Shown: positions 49,250 to 58,261 of the stretch, piece after piece
How the letters are laid out: the number at the start of each line of letters is the position of its first letter
Position numbering within the stretch: position 1 is the first letter of the stretch
Assembly: GCA_963709425.1 (NCBI GenBank)
Contig: CAVPWG010000004.1
Span: forward strand, 186,001-250,000
Length of the DNA stretch: 64,000 nt
Direction of reading: 5' to 3'
From: JAICJC01 sp963709425
Lineage (GTDB): Bacteria > Actinomycetota > Thermoleophilia > Gaiellales > JAICJC01
The notes under the pieces: model-generated
Told to the model about the DNA's origin: nothing
Seen by the model: the letters and a program-made list of their open reading frames with translations, nothing else
The model's database searches: none
Program-made: the position numbers and the translations under genes

Positions 49250-50905
49250 CTACGCCGCCGCCTCTGCCGGTTCGCGGGCCACCGCGACCCCGGCCAGGGC
49301 GGCGAGGCGGCCGTCGGACTGCGCCGCCGCCCACTCCGCGAAGGTGCCGTCGGCCGGCCGCTCGCCGGCATAGGCGCGCACGATCCGCTCGACCGCGTAG
49401 CGGGCGTCGTCGGCGGGCATCGCCTTCGACGCCACCCGCCGTCCGAAGCCGGCGTCGGCGCCGAGCCGGCCGCCGATGTGGAGGATGAAGCCCTGGACGC
49501 GGCGGCCGTCCGGCAGGCGCGCGATGCCGCCCTGGAGGCCGATGTCGGCAACCTGGTACTGGGCGCACGCGTTCGGGCAGCCGTTCAGGTTGATCCGAAG
49601 CGATCCGGAGATGTCCCCGACGCGGCGCTCGAGGTGCTCGATCAGCTCGGCGGCCCGCTCCTTCGTCTCGACAATCGCCAGCTTGCAGAACTCCATGCCC
49701 GTGCAGGAGATGACCCCGCGCCGGAACGTGGAGGCCTCCGTCGGGAGGCCGACGTCCCGAAGCGATGCCGCGGCCTCGTCGACCTGGCCGTCCGGCACGT
49801 CGAGCACGATGATGTTCTGGCGGTTCGTGCACCGCAGCGCGCCCGAGCCGAACCGGTCGGCGATATCGGCGACGGCGATCATCTGGTCGCCGGTGAACCG
49901 GCCGCGGAGCGTGGTCGCACCCAGGTAGTAGAGGCCCGCCTGCACCTGCGGGTGCACGCCCAGGTGATCGCGGTGCGGATCGACAGGATCGGCCGGGACG
50001 ACCGATGTCGGCAGCGACCGGCCGAGCCGCTGCTCCACCTCGTCACGCAGCCGCTCGACGCCCCACTCGTCCACCAGGAACTTGATCCGCGCGCGCGTGC
50101 GCTTGGAGCGCTTGCCCTCGTCGCGGAAGATCTCGGTGATCGCCCGGCAGACGTCGGCCGCCTCCTCGGGCAGGACGAAGACGTCGAGCCGCCGGCCCAT
50201 GCGCGCCGACGCCCCCAGCCCGCCGCCGACCCAGACGTCGTACCCCACCACCCCGTCCTTCTCGACCGCGACGAGCCCGATGTCGTTGATCTCGTGCTGC
50301 GCGCAGCGGTGCAGGCACCCCGACACCGACACCTTGAACTTGCGCGGGAGGTTCGAGAAGCGGCGGTCGCCGACGAACGTGCGCTCGAGCTCCTCGATCA
50401 GCGGCCGCGAGTCGAGGAGCTCGTGCCCATCGACCCCGGCGAGCGGGCAGCCGACCACGTTTCGCCAGACGTCGCCGCAGGCCTGTGTGAACGAGAGCCC
50501 GACCGCGTTCAGCTCGTCCAGGATCACCGGCATGTCCTCGATCCGCAGCCAGTGGAGCTGGATGTTCTGGCGCGTGGTGATGTCGCCCATGCCGCGGCCG
50601 TAGCGCTCCGAGAGGCGCCCGACGGCCCGCAGCTGGTCGGCGGTCACGATGCCGTTGGGAAACTTGATGCGCAGCATGAAGTACCCGTCCGTCTCCTCGG
50701 ACGGGCCCGGATCGCCCGAGGCCGCCGACGCCTCTGAACGCTGCGTGTAGATGCCGTACCAGCGAAACAGCGCGAGGTCGTCAGGGTCGATGGCGTCGAA
50801 CCCGAGCTCGGCGTAGCGGTAGATGTCGGCGAGCACGTCGAGCCCGTCCTTGCGGGCCTTGATGTGCTCGATGGCGGGGAGCTTGACGTCTTCAGTCGTG
50901 GACAT
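49250..50905 (-). CDS. Ferredoxin-type sulfite/nitrite reductase
   Basis: A 551-residue siroheme-iron-sulfur reductase with two repeat halves. N-terminal binding motif: MGDITTRQNIQLHW (residues 106-119). The cluster cysteines are C401 and C407 (CTGMEFC) and C443 and C447 (CPNAC), in the correct C-x5-C and C-x3-C form. The reaction is six-electron reduction of sulfite to sulfide or nitrite to ammonia. Which is used cannot be decided from sequence here; no CysH/CysD or nitrate reductase genes are seen. The divergent GntR regulator may control it through the palindromes at 50924-50955. Confidence 0.92.
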   Translation of the reverse strand: MSTTEDVKLPAIEHIKARKDGLDVLADIYRYAELGFDAIDPDDLALFRWYGIYTQRSEASAASGDPGPSEETDGYFMLRIKFPNGIVTADQLRAVGRLSERYGRGMGDITTRQNIQLHWLRIEDMPVILDELNAVGLSFTQACGDVWRNVVGCPLAGVDGHELLDSRPLIEELERTFVGDRRFSNLPRKFKVSVSGCLHRCAQHEINDIGLVAVEKDGVVGYDVWVGGGLGASARMGRRLDVFVLPEEAADVCRAITEIFRDEGKRSKRTRARIKFLVDEWGVERLRDEVEQRLGRSLPTSVVPADPVDPHRDHLGVHPQVQAGLYYLGATTLRGRFTGDQMIAVADIADRFGSGALRCTNRQNIIVLDVPDGQVDEAAASLRDVGLPTEASTFRRGVISCTGMEFCKLAIVETKERAAELIEHLERRVGDISGSLRINLNGCPNACAQYQVADIGLQGGIARLPDGRRVQGFILHIGGRLGADAGFGRRVASKAMPADDARYAVERIVRAYAGERPADGTFAEWAAAQSDGRLAALAGVAVAREPAEAAA

Positions 50906-50923
50906 GGGCGACAACCTAGTCAC

Positions 50924-50955
50924 TTTGGATCCAAACCGCAACTTACTGGATTCAA
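50924..50955. promoter_or_regulatory. Paired GntR-type operator
   Basis: TTTGGATCCAAA (50924-50935) is a perfect 12-base palindrome. CTGGATTCAA (50946-50955) is an imperfect copy, with centres 21 bases apart, two helical turns. FCD-type GntR proteins commonly bind TTGGATCCAA-like sites. They lie between the sulfite reductase and the GntR gene. Confidence 0.6.
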
Positions 50956-50991
50956 GAACGAGGCTCGGGCCCGAGGTGAAATACTCTGACC

Positions 50992-51702
50992 ATGGAGGGA
51001 TCAGCCCGAGGACTGTCCCGCGCCGACGACCTGGCCCACGAGCTTCAGGCCGAGATCGTCACCGGCCGGATCCCGCTCGGGACGCGCCTGCGCCAGGAGG
51101 ATCTCGCAGCCCGCTTCGGCGTGAGCCGAACCCCGGTGCGCGAGGCCCTGCGCCAGCTCCAGGCGCTCGGCCTGGTCGAGCAGCTCGGCCACCGCGGCGC
51201 GCTCGTCCGCCGATTCTCGGCGGAGGAGTGCCGAAACGTCTACCTGGTGCGGGCCGAGCTCGAGGGCCTGGCCGCAGAGCGCGCCGCCGGCCGGCTCACG
51301 GGCTATGACCGAAGCGACATCGAGGCCGCGCAGGCCCTCCTCAGGACCGGGTACACCCGCTACAGGGCGCTCGCCCCCGGCGACGACCGCGGCCGCGCGA
51401 TCCTGTGCGAGCAGTGGTCACAGGCCAACGAGCTCTACCACAACGTCATCCTCGCGGCCGCGTCCTGCCCGCCGCTTCGCGACACCGTCCAGTCGCTCCA
51501 GAACATGGTGCCGCGATCGATCGCCTGGCGGACGTTCGCCGACGATCCGGAGATCATCCCCCGCTCGGCAGACGACCACGACCGCATCACCGAGGCGCTG
51601 GTCGCCGGGGACGCCCGCCGCGCCAGGCGCCAGCTGCACGCCCACGTGCTCGACACCGGCGAGACGGCGGCGCGCTGGCTCGACCGCCAAGGGGCGGCGT
51701 AG
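50992..51702 (+). CDS. GntR-family transcriptional regulator (FCD type)
   Basis: A 236-residue regulator. The winged helix at residues 8-76 (DDLAHELQAEIVTGRIPLGTRLRQEDLAARFGVSRTPVREALRQLQALG) is standard. A C-terminal all-helical FCD ligand-binding domain has the metal-ligand-like residues YLVRAELEGLAAERAAG, NELYHN and HDRITEAL. Effector unknown. It is divergent from the sulfite/nitrite reductase gene and shares the palindromic sites with it. ATG 50992 is preceded by a TACTCT element at very short distance. Confidence 0.93.
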   Translation: MEGSARGLSRADDLAHELQAEIVTGRIPLGTRLRQEDLAARFGVSRTPVREALRQLQALGLVEQLGHRGALVRRFSAEECRNVYLVRAELEGLAAERAAGRLTGYDRSDIEAAQALLRTGYTRYRALAPGDDRGRAILCEQWSQANELYHNVILAAASCPPLRDTVQSLQNMVPRSIAWRTFADDPEIIPRSADDHDRITEALVAGDARRARRQLHAHVLDTGETAARWLDRQGAA

Positions 51703-51707
51703 GAGGC

Positions 51708-52796
51708 TCAGCCGGGGACGCGAGCGGCGCCGGCGATCCCGCCCTCGTCGGAGATGCTCCCGAACTGCACGACCGTGCCCGTGTGGGGCGCGTGGATCAT
51801 GGCGCCGTTACCGACGTAGATCCCCACGTGCCCGAACCCGTTGAAGAAGACAAGGTCGCCGGGCTCGAGGTCGCTCAGCGAGACGTGGGGCAGCACCGAG
51901 TACTGGGCGGCGGCGTTGTGCGGGAGCGAAACGCCCAGCTGGGCGTAGACGTACATCACGAGCCCCGAGCAGTCAAAGCCGCTCGGGCTGGCGCCGCCAT
52001 AGACGTACGGCACACCGAGGTACTGCTCGGCGATCGCCACCGCCTGCCCACCGAGCGTGCTCGACGGGGGCGCCGGAAGGCTCGTCGTGGTGGTGGTGGT
52101 GGTGGTGACGCCCTGGCTGGCTGCGGCCTCCGCGGCCTGCTGGCGGGCGGCCGCCTGTTCGTCCAGGATCCTCTGGATCGAGGCCTTGAGGCCGGTGATG
52201 TAGGACCTCTGCCGGTGGACGGCCGCCACGGCACGCGCGCGGGCCGCGGCCGATGCCGCCTGCTGGGCGCGGACGGTCTTCAGGAGCTTGGCGAGGCGCG
52301 CCTGGCGGGTGGCGACCTCGGTCTTGTAGCGGGTGACCTGGTTGAGCAGCGTCTTGTTGATGCCGTTCACGCGCTGCATGACCTGCATCTGGTCGACGAG
52401 CTCGCCGATCGACCGAGCCGCCAGGAGATACGAGAAGGCGTCCTCGCCGCCGGTCTTGTAGGTCTCGGTGAGGCTCGCCTCGAGCCGCGTCTCCGCCGCC
52501 TTGAGGTTGGCCTTCGCCACGTTGAGGGCCTGCGTGTTCATGCGGATCGCGTTGCGCGTGTTGACGAACTTCTGGTGGATCGCGTCGTAGGCCTCGATCC
52601 GCGTCTCCGCGGCGTTCTCGAGCGCCGTGAGCTGCGCCTCGGCAGCCCTGGCCTGGGCGCGCTTCGACGAGAGGGTGTCCGCCGATGCGGTCGGAGCGGC
52701 CATCGCGGCGACCACGGCGACGCACAGCACCGACAATCCCACAAGCGCTCGGGTCGACGGCGCGCGACGGCGCGCCTGGCCACGGGCGAACGACAT
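51708..52796 (-). CDS. NlpC/P60 peptidoglycan hydrolase with coiled coil
   Basis: A 362-residue secreted protein. A signal peptide (about residues 17-39, LVGLSVLCVAVVAAMAAPTASA) is followed by long coiled coils (about 42-225), a Thr-rich linker, and a C-terminal NlpC/P60 domain with the catalytic Cys in GFDCSGLVMYVYAQLG and His in GHVGIYVGNGAMIHAPHTG. It hydrolyses peptide cross-links in peptidoglycan; such RipA-like enzymes act in cell division. ATG 52796 is preferred; a TTG at 52814 is an alternative. The coiled coils should keep it inactive or bind partners. Confidence 0.92.
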   Translation of the reverse strand: MSFARGQARRRAPSTRALVGLSVLCVAVVAAMAAPTASADTLSSKRAQARAAEAQLTALENAAETRIEAYDAIHQKFVNTRNAIRMNTQALNVAKANLKAAETRLEASLTETYKTGGEDAFSYLLAARSIGELVDQMQVMQRVNGINKTLLNQVTRYKTEVATRQARLAKLLKTVRAQQAASAAARARAVAAVHRQRSYITGLKASIQRILDEQAAARQQAAEAAASQGVTTTTTTTTSLPAPPSSTLGGQAVAIAEQYLGVPYVYGGASPSGFDCSGLVMYVYAQLGVSLPHNAAAQYSVLPHVSLSDLEPGDLVFFNGFGHVGIYVGNGAMIHAPHTGTVVQFGSISDEGGIAGAARVPG

Positions 52797-52847
52797 GGAG
52801 GAGGAGGCTACCAAAGCCTGCGGCTGGCTGCAGCGCCCGCGTGCCGA

Positions 52848-53645
52848 TCAGCGGCCGGCGATGCCGCCGGTGTCGCGCATCAGTCGCTGGGCAAAGTAGA
52901 TCGGAACGGCCGTCAGGGCGATCACGAAGACCGCCACCGCGTTGGCCTCCGGGGCGGTGTTCGGCAGCTTGAACTGCTCGTACATCCACAGCGGGAGCGT
53001 CTGTTGCGAGCCGGCCGTGAAGAGCGTCACCACGATCTCGTCGAACGAGAGGGCGAACGCGAGCAGGCCGCCCGCGACGAGCGCGGTCGACAGATTCGGC
53101 AGGGTGACGTGCCGGAAGGTCTGCCACCCGTCGGCGCCAAGGTCCATCGAGGCCTCCTCGAACGAGACCGACGACCGCCGCAACCGCGCGACCGCGTTGT
53201 TGTAGACGACCACGATGCAGAAGGTCGCATGGCCGACGACGACCGTCGACAAAGACGGCGTGATCTGGAGGTACTCGATCGCCGACAGCAGGGCCATCCC
53301 GGTCACGATGCCGGGCAGCGCGATGGGGAGCACGAAGAGGAGCGAGATCGCGTTCTGGCCGAAGAACCGGAACCGCGAAAGCGCGAATGCGATGCACGTC
53401 CCGAGCAGGAGGGCCAGCGCAGCGGCGCGGAGGCCCACCGAGAAAGAGTTCACGAGCGCGTCGCGGGCGAAGCGGTCGTTCCATGCCAGCCGGAACCAGT
53501 GCGTCGTGAAGCTCGTCACGGGCCATCCCGGGATCTTGGACGGGTTGAACGCGTTCAGGGCGATGACGACGAGCGGCAGGTAGAGGAAGAGCATCACGAG
53601 CAGCGCCGCGACGCGGATGGAGATCCTGACGAGGCGCGGCTCCAT
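52848..53645 (-). CDS. potC: Polyamine-type ABC transporter permease (PotC-like)
   Basis: A 265-residue permease with six helices and the loop EASMDLGADGWQTFRHVTLPNL that contacts the ATPase. It is the second permease of the spermidine/putrescine-type operon and begins directly after the potB stop. The C-terminal FAQRLMRDTGGIAG is the last coding part of the operon. The substrate is inferred from the coupled GABA aminotransferase and binding protein type. Confidence 0.92.
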   Translation of the reverse strand: MEPRLVRISIRVAALLVMLFLYLPLVVIALNAFNPSKIPGWPVTSFTTHWFRLAWNDRFARDALVNSFSVGLRAAALALLLGTCIAFALSRFRFFGQNAISLLFVLPIALPGIVTGMALLSAIEYLQITPSLSTVVVGHATFCIVVVYNNAVARLRRSSVSFEEASMDLGADGWQTFRHVTLPNLSTALVAGGLLAFALSFDEIVVTLFTAGSQQTLPLWMYEQFKLPNTAPEANAVAVFVIALTAVPIYFAQRLMRDTGGIAGR

Positions 53646-54557
53646 TCAGAGCGCCTCGAAGGCCCCGAGGCGCTTCATGAGGACCAGGTAGAGGCCGACG
53701 ATCACGACGGGGACGCATGCGAACGCGGCGGCGAACGGCACGTTCTGCGCCACGCCCTGGAACCGGAAGATGACGTTCCCGATGAAGTCGTGGTTGTTCC
53801 CGCCGACGAGGTCGGGCACCACGTAATCGCCGAGCGTGAGCGAGAAGGTGAAGATGGAGCCGGCGGCGACGCCGGGCAGCGCGAGCGGCCAGATCACCTT
53901 GCGGAACGTGATCCAGGCGCGGCCGCCGAGGTCCGCCGAGGCCTCGAGGAACGACGACGGCACCCGTTCCAGGGCCGCGTAGACCGGCAGCACCATGTAG
54001 GGCAGCCACAGGTAGCTGAACGTCAGCCACATCGCCAGATAGCTGAAGGCGATGTCCAGCGGGCCGATCCCGATCTTGCCGAGCGTCCAGTTGATCGGGC
54101 CGTCCTGCGAGGTGATGAGGCGCCACGTGTAGGCCTTGATCAGGTAGCTCGACCAGAGCGGCATGAGCACGCCCACGAAGAGCAGCGCCCGCATCCGCCG
54201 GGACGCCATGCGCACCATGTAGTAGGCCAGCGGGAACGCCAGCAGCGCATCGGTGATCGTGACGACGATGGCCATCGCGAGCGTGTTCTTGGTGATGGTC
54301 CGGTAGACCGGCTGGTTCCAGAGCTCGCGGAAGTTGTCGAGCGTGAGGGTGTGGATGATCCGGCCGGAGAGCTCGTCCTCGATCCAGAGCGACGTGAAGA
54401 GCAGCACCGCCAGCGCGGCGAGGTAGACGACGACGATCCAGCTGAGCGGCGGCAGAAGCAGCAGGAGCAGCTTCAGCGGCCGGCGGCGGTAGAGGAACGC
54501 CGAGACCCGGGTACGAAACCCGCCGGACGGTCGCGCGATGGTCGGTGTCGTGCTCAC
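53646..54557 (-). CDS. potB: Polyamine-type ABC transporter permease (PotB-like)
   Basis: A 303-residue permease with an N-terminal basic tail, a first helix at about residue 30 (LLLLLLPPLSWIVVVYLAALAVLL), an extracellular loop, and the loop EASADLGGRAWITFRKVIWPLALP. The start GTG 54557 lies 60 bases downstream of the binding-protein stop, separated by an 18-base-pair hairpin (54571-54610) that likely sets lower permease levels. It forms the channel with the PotC-like permease. Confidence 0.92.
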   Translation of the reverse strand: MSTTPTIARPSGGFRTRVSAFLYRRRPLKLLLLLLPPLSWIVVVYLAALAVLLFTSLWIEDELSGRIIHTLTLDNFRELWNQPVYRTITKNTLAMAIVVTITDALLAFPLAYYMVRMASRRMRALLFVGVLMPLWSSYLIKAYTWRLITSQDGPINWTLGKIGIGPLDIAFSYLAMWLTFSYLWLPYMVLPVYAALERVPSSFLEASADLGGRAWITFRKVIWPLALPGVAAGSIFTFSLTLGDYVVPDLVGGNNHDFIGNVIFRFQGVAQNVPFAAAFACVPVVIVGLYLVLMKRLGAFEAL

Positions 54558-54570
54558 GAGTCGACCACGT

Positions 54571-54610
54571 GGGCCGGGCCCCATCGCCGGCGGGCGATGG
54601 GGCCCGGCCC
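54571..54610. promoter_or_regulatory. 18-base-pair intercistronic hairpin in pot operon
   Basis: A perfect 18-base stem (arms 54571-54588 and 54593-54610, GGGCCGGGCCCCATCGCC and its complement) with a 4-base loop sits between the binding-protein and potB genes. No T-run follows. This matches hairpins that block 3' decay and raise the binding-protein level relative to the permeases. Confidence 0.8.
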
Positions 54611-54616
54611 CGGTGG

Positions 54617-55783
54617 TTACGAGTTCTTGATCTCCGTCCAGGCCGACGTCCACTCCGAGTACGGGACGCAGGTATCGCCGCGATCGTCGCCGCAGTCGGT
54701 GAGCGGCGTCTTCCAGTACGAGATGCTCTTGAAGTACGCCGGATCCGTCACGTGGTAGTCGGTGCAGTAGTTCGCGACTTCCTTGTCGAGGATCGAGCAG
54801 GCCTGCGGGTTGGCGGGCGCCGAGCCGAATGTGTAGGCCGTCTTGGCCTGCACCGGCGGCGTGGTCGCGTACGCCATCCACTTGAGCATGCAGTTGGGAT
54901 GCGCGGCCTGGGACGACAGCATCCAGGTGTCGGCCCAGCCGGTCGCCCCCTCCTTGGGGAGCACGACGCCCATGTTCTGCTTGTCGGCGACGAGCGCGTT
55001 GTACTGATACGGCCACGTCGGTCCGATCACGATCGAGCCGTTCTTGAAGTCCGGGATCTGGGACGTGTAGCTGCCCCAGTAGTTGCCGATCTGCTGGCGC
55101 TGCTTCTTCAGCAGGTTGACGGCGGCGTCGAACTGGTCCTGCGTCAGCTCGTACGGATCCGTGATCTTGAGATCGGGCTGGGCCGACTTCAGGTACACGG
55201 CCGCGTCCGCGATGTAGATCGGGCTGTCGTAGGCGTCGACCTTGCCCGAGTAGCTCGTGCCGTCGAAGATCACGCCCCAGCTGTCGGGCGGCGTGGTGAC
55301 GACGTCCTTGTTGTACATGAGCACGTCGGCGCCCCACTCGTAGGACACGCCGTAGTGCACGCCGTCGATGGTGTTGTGCGGCGGCGACTGGAGCGCCGGG
55401 GAGATTTCCTTGAAGTCGGGGATGAGCTTCTGGACGTCGACGGGCTTCACGTCGCCGGCGGCGATCAGGCGGTTGGTGGCGTCGCCCGACGCCGACACGC
55501 CGTCGAAGTTCCCGGTGCGCATGAGCCGCACCATGTCGTCGGAGGTCTGTCCGTAGGTGGCGTGCACCTGGCAGCCGGTCTCGGCCTCGAACGGCTTCAC
55601 GACATTCGGCTCGGTGTATCCCTGCCAGGCGATCAGGTTGAGCGCTCCCTCCGTCGGCCCGATCGTCGCGACCGGCTTCACGCCGCTTCCGCCGCCGCTG
55701 TCGCTGCTCCCACTCCCGCCGCAGCCTGCGGCCACGGCCAGGCTCGCCGTGGCGGCGGCCAGTGCCATCCAGCTCCTCTTCAT
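54617..55783 (-). CDS. potD: Polyamine-type substrate-binding lipoprotein (PotD-like)
   Basis: A 388-residue extracellular binding protein of the spermidine/putrescine (PotD) class. The lipobox Cys is near residue 21 (ALAAATASLAVAAGCGG), then a Ser/Gly linker and LNLIAWQGYTEPNVVKPFEAETGCQVHATYGQTSDDMVRLM, which resembles PotD. The pocket residues that select the ligand cannot be fixed by eye. ATG 55783 overlaps the ATPase stop (ATGA). Six cysteines beside the lipobox are notable, including a C-terminal pair in DCGDDRGDTC. Confidence 0.93.
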   Translation of the reverse strand: MKRSWMALAAATASLAVAAGCGGSGSSDSGGGSGVKPVATIGPTEGALNLIAWQGYTEPNVVKPFEAETGCQVHATYGQTSDDMVRLMRTGNFDGVSASGDATNRLIAAGDVKPVDVQKLIPDFKEISPALQSPPHNTIDGVHYGVSYEWGADVLMYNKDVVTTPPDSWGVIFDGTSYSGKVDAYDSPIYIADAAVYLKSAQPDLKITDPYELTQDQFDAAVNLLKKQRQQIGNYWGSYTSQIPDFKNGSIVIGPTWPYQYNALVADKQNMGVVLPKEGATGWADTWMLSSQAAHPNCMLKWMAYATTPPVQAKTAYTFGSAPANPQACSILDKEVANYCTDYHVTDPAYFKSISYWKTPLTDCGDDRGDTCVPYSEWTSAWTEIKNS

Positions 55784-56868
55784 GCCGAGATCTCCTCCCG
55801 CTCGATGTTCGAACCGGATGCCTCGACGGCGCGGTTGTGCTCCCGGTCCCAGATGAGACGCACCTGCCGGCCACGCGCCGCGAGTGCCTGCATCGACGAC
55901 GTGGCCTGGTTCTGCTGTACGACGACCAGCTCGCCCCCTCCGTCCAGGGAGACGATGTAGCGGGTGTTCACACCCAGGTAGACGACCTCGCGCACGGTGC
56001 CGTTGACGGAGCACTGGGCGGGGGACGGCTGCTCGTCCGGGTCGGCGAGATGGATCTTCTCGGGCCTGACGGTGAACGTCCCCTCCGCCCCGGCGATGGC
56101 CCGCGCGGCGTCGCCCGAGATGAGGTTGGACGTCCCGACGAAGCCGGCCACGAACGCGGTCGCCGGGTTCTCGTACACCTCCGCGGGCGACCCGACCTGG
56201 TCGATCCGGCCGCCGTTGAACACCGCCAGGCGGTCGGACAGCGTGAGCGCCTCGTCCTGGTCGTGGGTGACGAAGACGAACGTGATGCCGACGTCCTTCT
56301 GGATCGCCTTCAGCTCGATCTGCATCTCCTCGCGCAGCTTCAGGTCGAGCGCGCCGAGCGGCTCGTCGAGCAGGAGCAGCTTCGGCCGGTTCACGAGGGC
56401 GCGCGCCAGGGCGACCCGCTGGCGCTGGCCGCCGGAGAGCTGCGACGGCTTGCGGGACTCGAACCCGGGCAGGCGCACCATCTCGAGGGCCTCGCCGACC
56501 CGCGTCTTTCGCTCACCCCTCCCCACCCGCCGCACCATCAGGCCGTATCCGACGTTGTTGCCGACCGACATGTGCGGGAAGAGTGCGTAGTCCTGGAACA
56601 CCGTGTTCACGTCTCGCTGGTAGGGCGGCAGCCGCGAGACGTCGGCGCCGTTCAGAAGCACCTCGCCCTCGGTCGGCAGCTCGAACCCGGCGATCATGCG
56701 CAGCGTCGTCGTCTTCCCCGACCCGGACGGGCCGAGCATCGAGAAGAACTCGCCGTCGGCCACATCGAGGCTCACCCGGTCGACGGCGACCACGTCGCCG
56801 TAGGTCTTCCGGACGCCGCGGAGACTGACCGCCGCGGCCCCGGATGGGTCAGGCTGCTGCTGCTCCAA
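55780..56868 (-). CDS. potA: Polyamine-type ABC transporter ATPase (PotA-like)
   Basis: A 362-residue ATPase. Walker A is GPSGSGKTTTLRMIAG, then LSGGQRQRVALARAL, Walker B LLLLDEPLGALD, and the H-loop FVFVTHDQDEALTLSD. A C-terminal TOBE domain follows (VRPEKIHLAD...GVNTRYIVSLDGGGELVVVQQNQ). The start TTG 56868 overlaps the GABA aminotransferase gene by 20 bases; the ATPase is coupled at both ends. Energises polyamine or GABA-like uptake with PotB, PotC and PotD. Confidence 0.93.
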   Translation of the reverse strand: MEQQQPDPSGAAAVSLRGVRKTYGDVVAVDRVSLDVADGEFFSMLGPSGSGKTTTLRMIAGFELPTEGEVLLNGADVSRLPPYQRDVNTVFQDYALFPHMSVGNNVGYGLMVRRVGRGERKTRVGEALEMVRLPGFESRKPSQLSGGQRQRVALARALVNRPKLLLLDEPLGALDLKLREEMQIELKAIQKDVGITFVFVTHDQDEALTLSDRLAVFNGGRIDQVGSPAEVYENPATAFVAGFVGTSNLISGDAARAIAGAEGTFTVRPEKIHLADPDEQPSPAQCSVNGTVREVVYLGVNTRYIVSLDGGGELVVVQQNQATSSMQALAARGRQVRLIWDREHNRAVEASGSNIEREEISA

Positions 56869-58138
56869 GCGACTCCTCGAGCCGGTCGAGGCCGGCCTCC
56901 AGGTCCTCCTCGGGCGCGGCGATCGGGACCAGGATGCGGATGACGTTGTCGTAGATCCCGGTCTTCAGGATCACGAGCCCCCGGTCGAGTGCCGCCGCCA
57001 CGGTGGCGGCCGCGATCTCGCCCCCCGGCTCGCGAGTCTCGCGGTCGTTCACGAGCTCGATCGCCGCCATCGGGCCGATCCCGCGCACCTCTCCGATCGA
57101 CGGGTGGCGCGCCTCCATGGCCTTCAGCCGGGCCTGGATGCGCTCGCCCACCTCAACTGCGCGGGCCAGGAATTCGGGGTCGGAGATGGCTTTGAGGCTC
57201 TCGACGGCCGCGGCGCACGCCACCGGGTTGCCGCCGTAGGTCGAGCCGAGGCCGCCCGGGTGCACCGAGTCCATCACCTCCGTCGAGCCGATCACGCCTG
57301 CCAGCGGCATGCCCGACGCGAGCGACTTTCCGACCGTGATCATGTCGGGGACGACGTCGGAGTGCTCGATACCCCAGAGCGTTCCCGTGCGTCCCATGCC
57401 GGCCTGCACCTCGTCGTCGATGTAGAGGATCCCGTGCTGCTCACAGCGGGCCTTCAGGCCCTGGATGAACTCCGGCGGCATGACGGTGAACCCGCCCTCG
57501 CCCTGGATCGGCTCCAGGATCATGCACGCCACCGACGCCGGGTCGACCGTCGCCTTGAACATCCAGTCCAGCGCCTCGAGAGCGTCGGCGGTGTCGATCC
57601 CGCGGTAGGGATACGGCGCCGGCGCGCGGTAGATCTCGGGCGCGAACGGGCCCATCCCGCGCTTGTAGACGAGCTTCGACGTGAGGCTCATCGCGAGCAG
57701 CGTCCGGCCGTGGAAGCCGCGGTCGAACGTGATCACCGCGGGGCGGCCCGTGTGGTAGCGGGCGATCTTGACCGCGTTCTCGACCGCCTCGGCGCCGGAG
57801 TTGATCAGGACGGCCTTCTTCTCGCCGGTGCCGGGCGCCAGGTCGGACAGCATCCGGCAGACCTCGAGGTAGGGCTCGTAGGCGGCCACCGGGAAGCAGG
57901 CATGGATCAGCTCGGCGGCCTGCTGCGAGATCGCCTCGACGACCGCTTCCGGCGTGTGGCCCAGGTTGAGCACCCCGATGCCGCCGGCGAAGTCGATGTA
58001 CTCGCGGCCGTCGGCGTCGGTCAGGCGTGCGCCGTGGGCGCGCGCGGCGAAGATCGGTGCGATCGAGACGCCGCGTGCGACGTAACGGTCACGCTTGGCG
58101 CGAAGCGCCTCTGAAGAGGTCCCGGTGTGGACGGCCAT
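56849..58138 (-). CDS. gabT: 4-aminobutyrate aminotransferase
   Basis: A 429-residue class III PLP aminotransferase. It has GVLNLGHTPEAVVEAI, LINSGAEAVENAVKIAR, FHGRTLLAMSLTSK, ILEPIQGEGGF, the Asp of YIDDEVQAGMGRTG and the Schiff-base Lys in ITVGKSLASGMPL. These match GABA aminotransferases. It transfers the amino group of GABA to 2-oxoglutarate to give succinate semialdehyde. It leads the potADBC operon, which fits putrescine or GABA uptake followed by catabolism. A TATACT -10 element lies upstream on the minus strand at 58177-58182. Confidence 0.92.
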   Translation of the reverse strand: MAVHTGTSSEALRAKRDRYVARGVSIAPIFAARAHGARLTDADGREYIDFAGGIGVLNLGHTPEAVVEAISQQAAELIHACFPVAAYEPYLEVCRMLSDLAPGTGEKKAVLINSGAEAVENAVKIARYHTGRPAVITFDRGFHGRTLLAMSLTSKLVYKRGMGPFAPEIYRAPAPYPYRGIDTADALEALDWMFKATVDPASVACMILEPIQGEGGFTVMPPEFIQGLKARCEQHGILYIDDEVQAGMGRTGTLWGIEHSDVVPDMITVGKSLASGMPLAGVIGSTEVMDSVHPGGLGSTYGGNPVACAAAVESLKAISDPEFLARAVEVGERIQARLKAMEARHPSIGEVRGIGPMAAIELVNDRETREPGGEIAAATVAAALDRGLVILKTGIYDNVIRILVPIAAPEEDLEAGLDRLEESLGAAAA

Positions 58139-58261
58139 TGGTCTATACCCCCGCGGTCGAAGCCGTGCCCGGCGAGTATAGAGGCCGCCCTCGATCGGAG
58201 GCCGGGAAGGGCCGTTCCCTGTACCATCCGAGGCTGCCACGCCCCGAAAGGATCGCCCGGA

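Noticed and set aside
51405..54758. Very long open frame on the plus strand opposite the NlpC/P60 and pot genes
   Set aside because: It is low-complexity Arg/Asp/Glu/Val-rich sequence antisense to well-recognised genes; such frames arise in high-GC DNA because stop codons are rare in the antisense frame.
58139..58261. Specific operator between the two class III aminotransferases
   Set aside because: The TCTATAC/GTATAGA inverted repeat is spaced 27 bases and each half resembles a -10 element, so two divergent promoters explain it better than a single operator.
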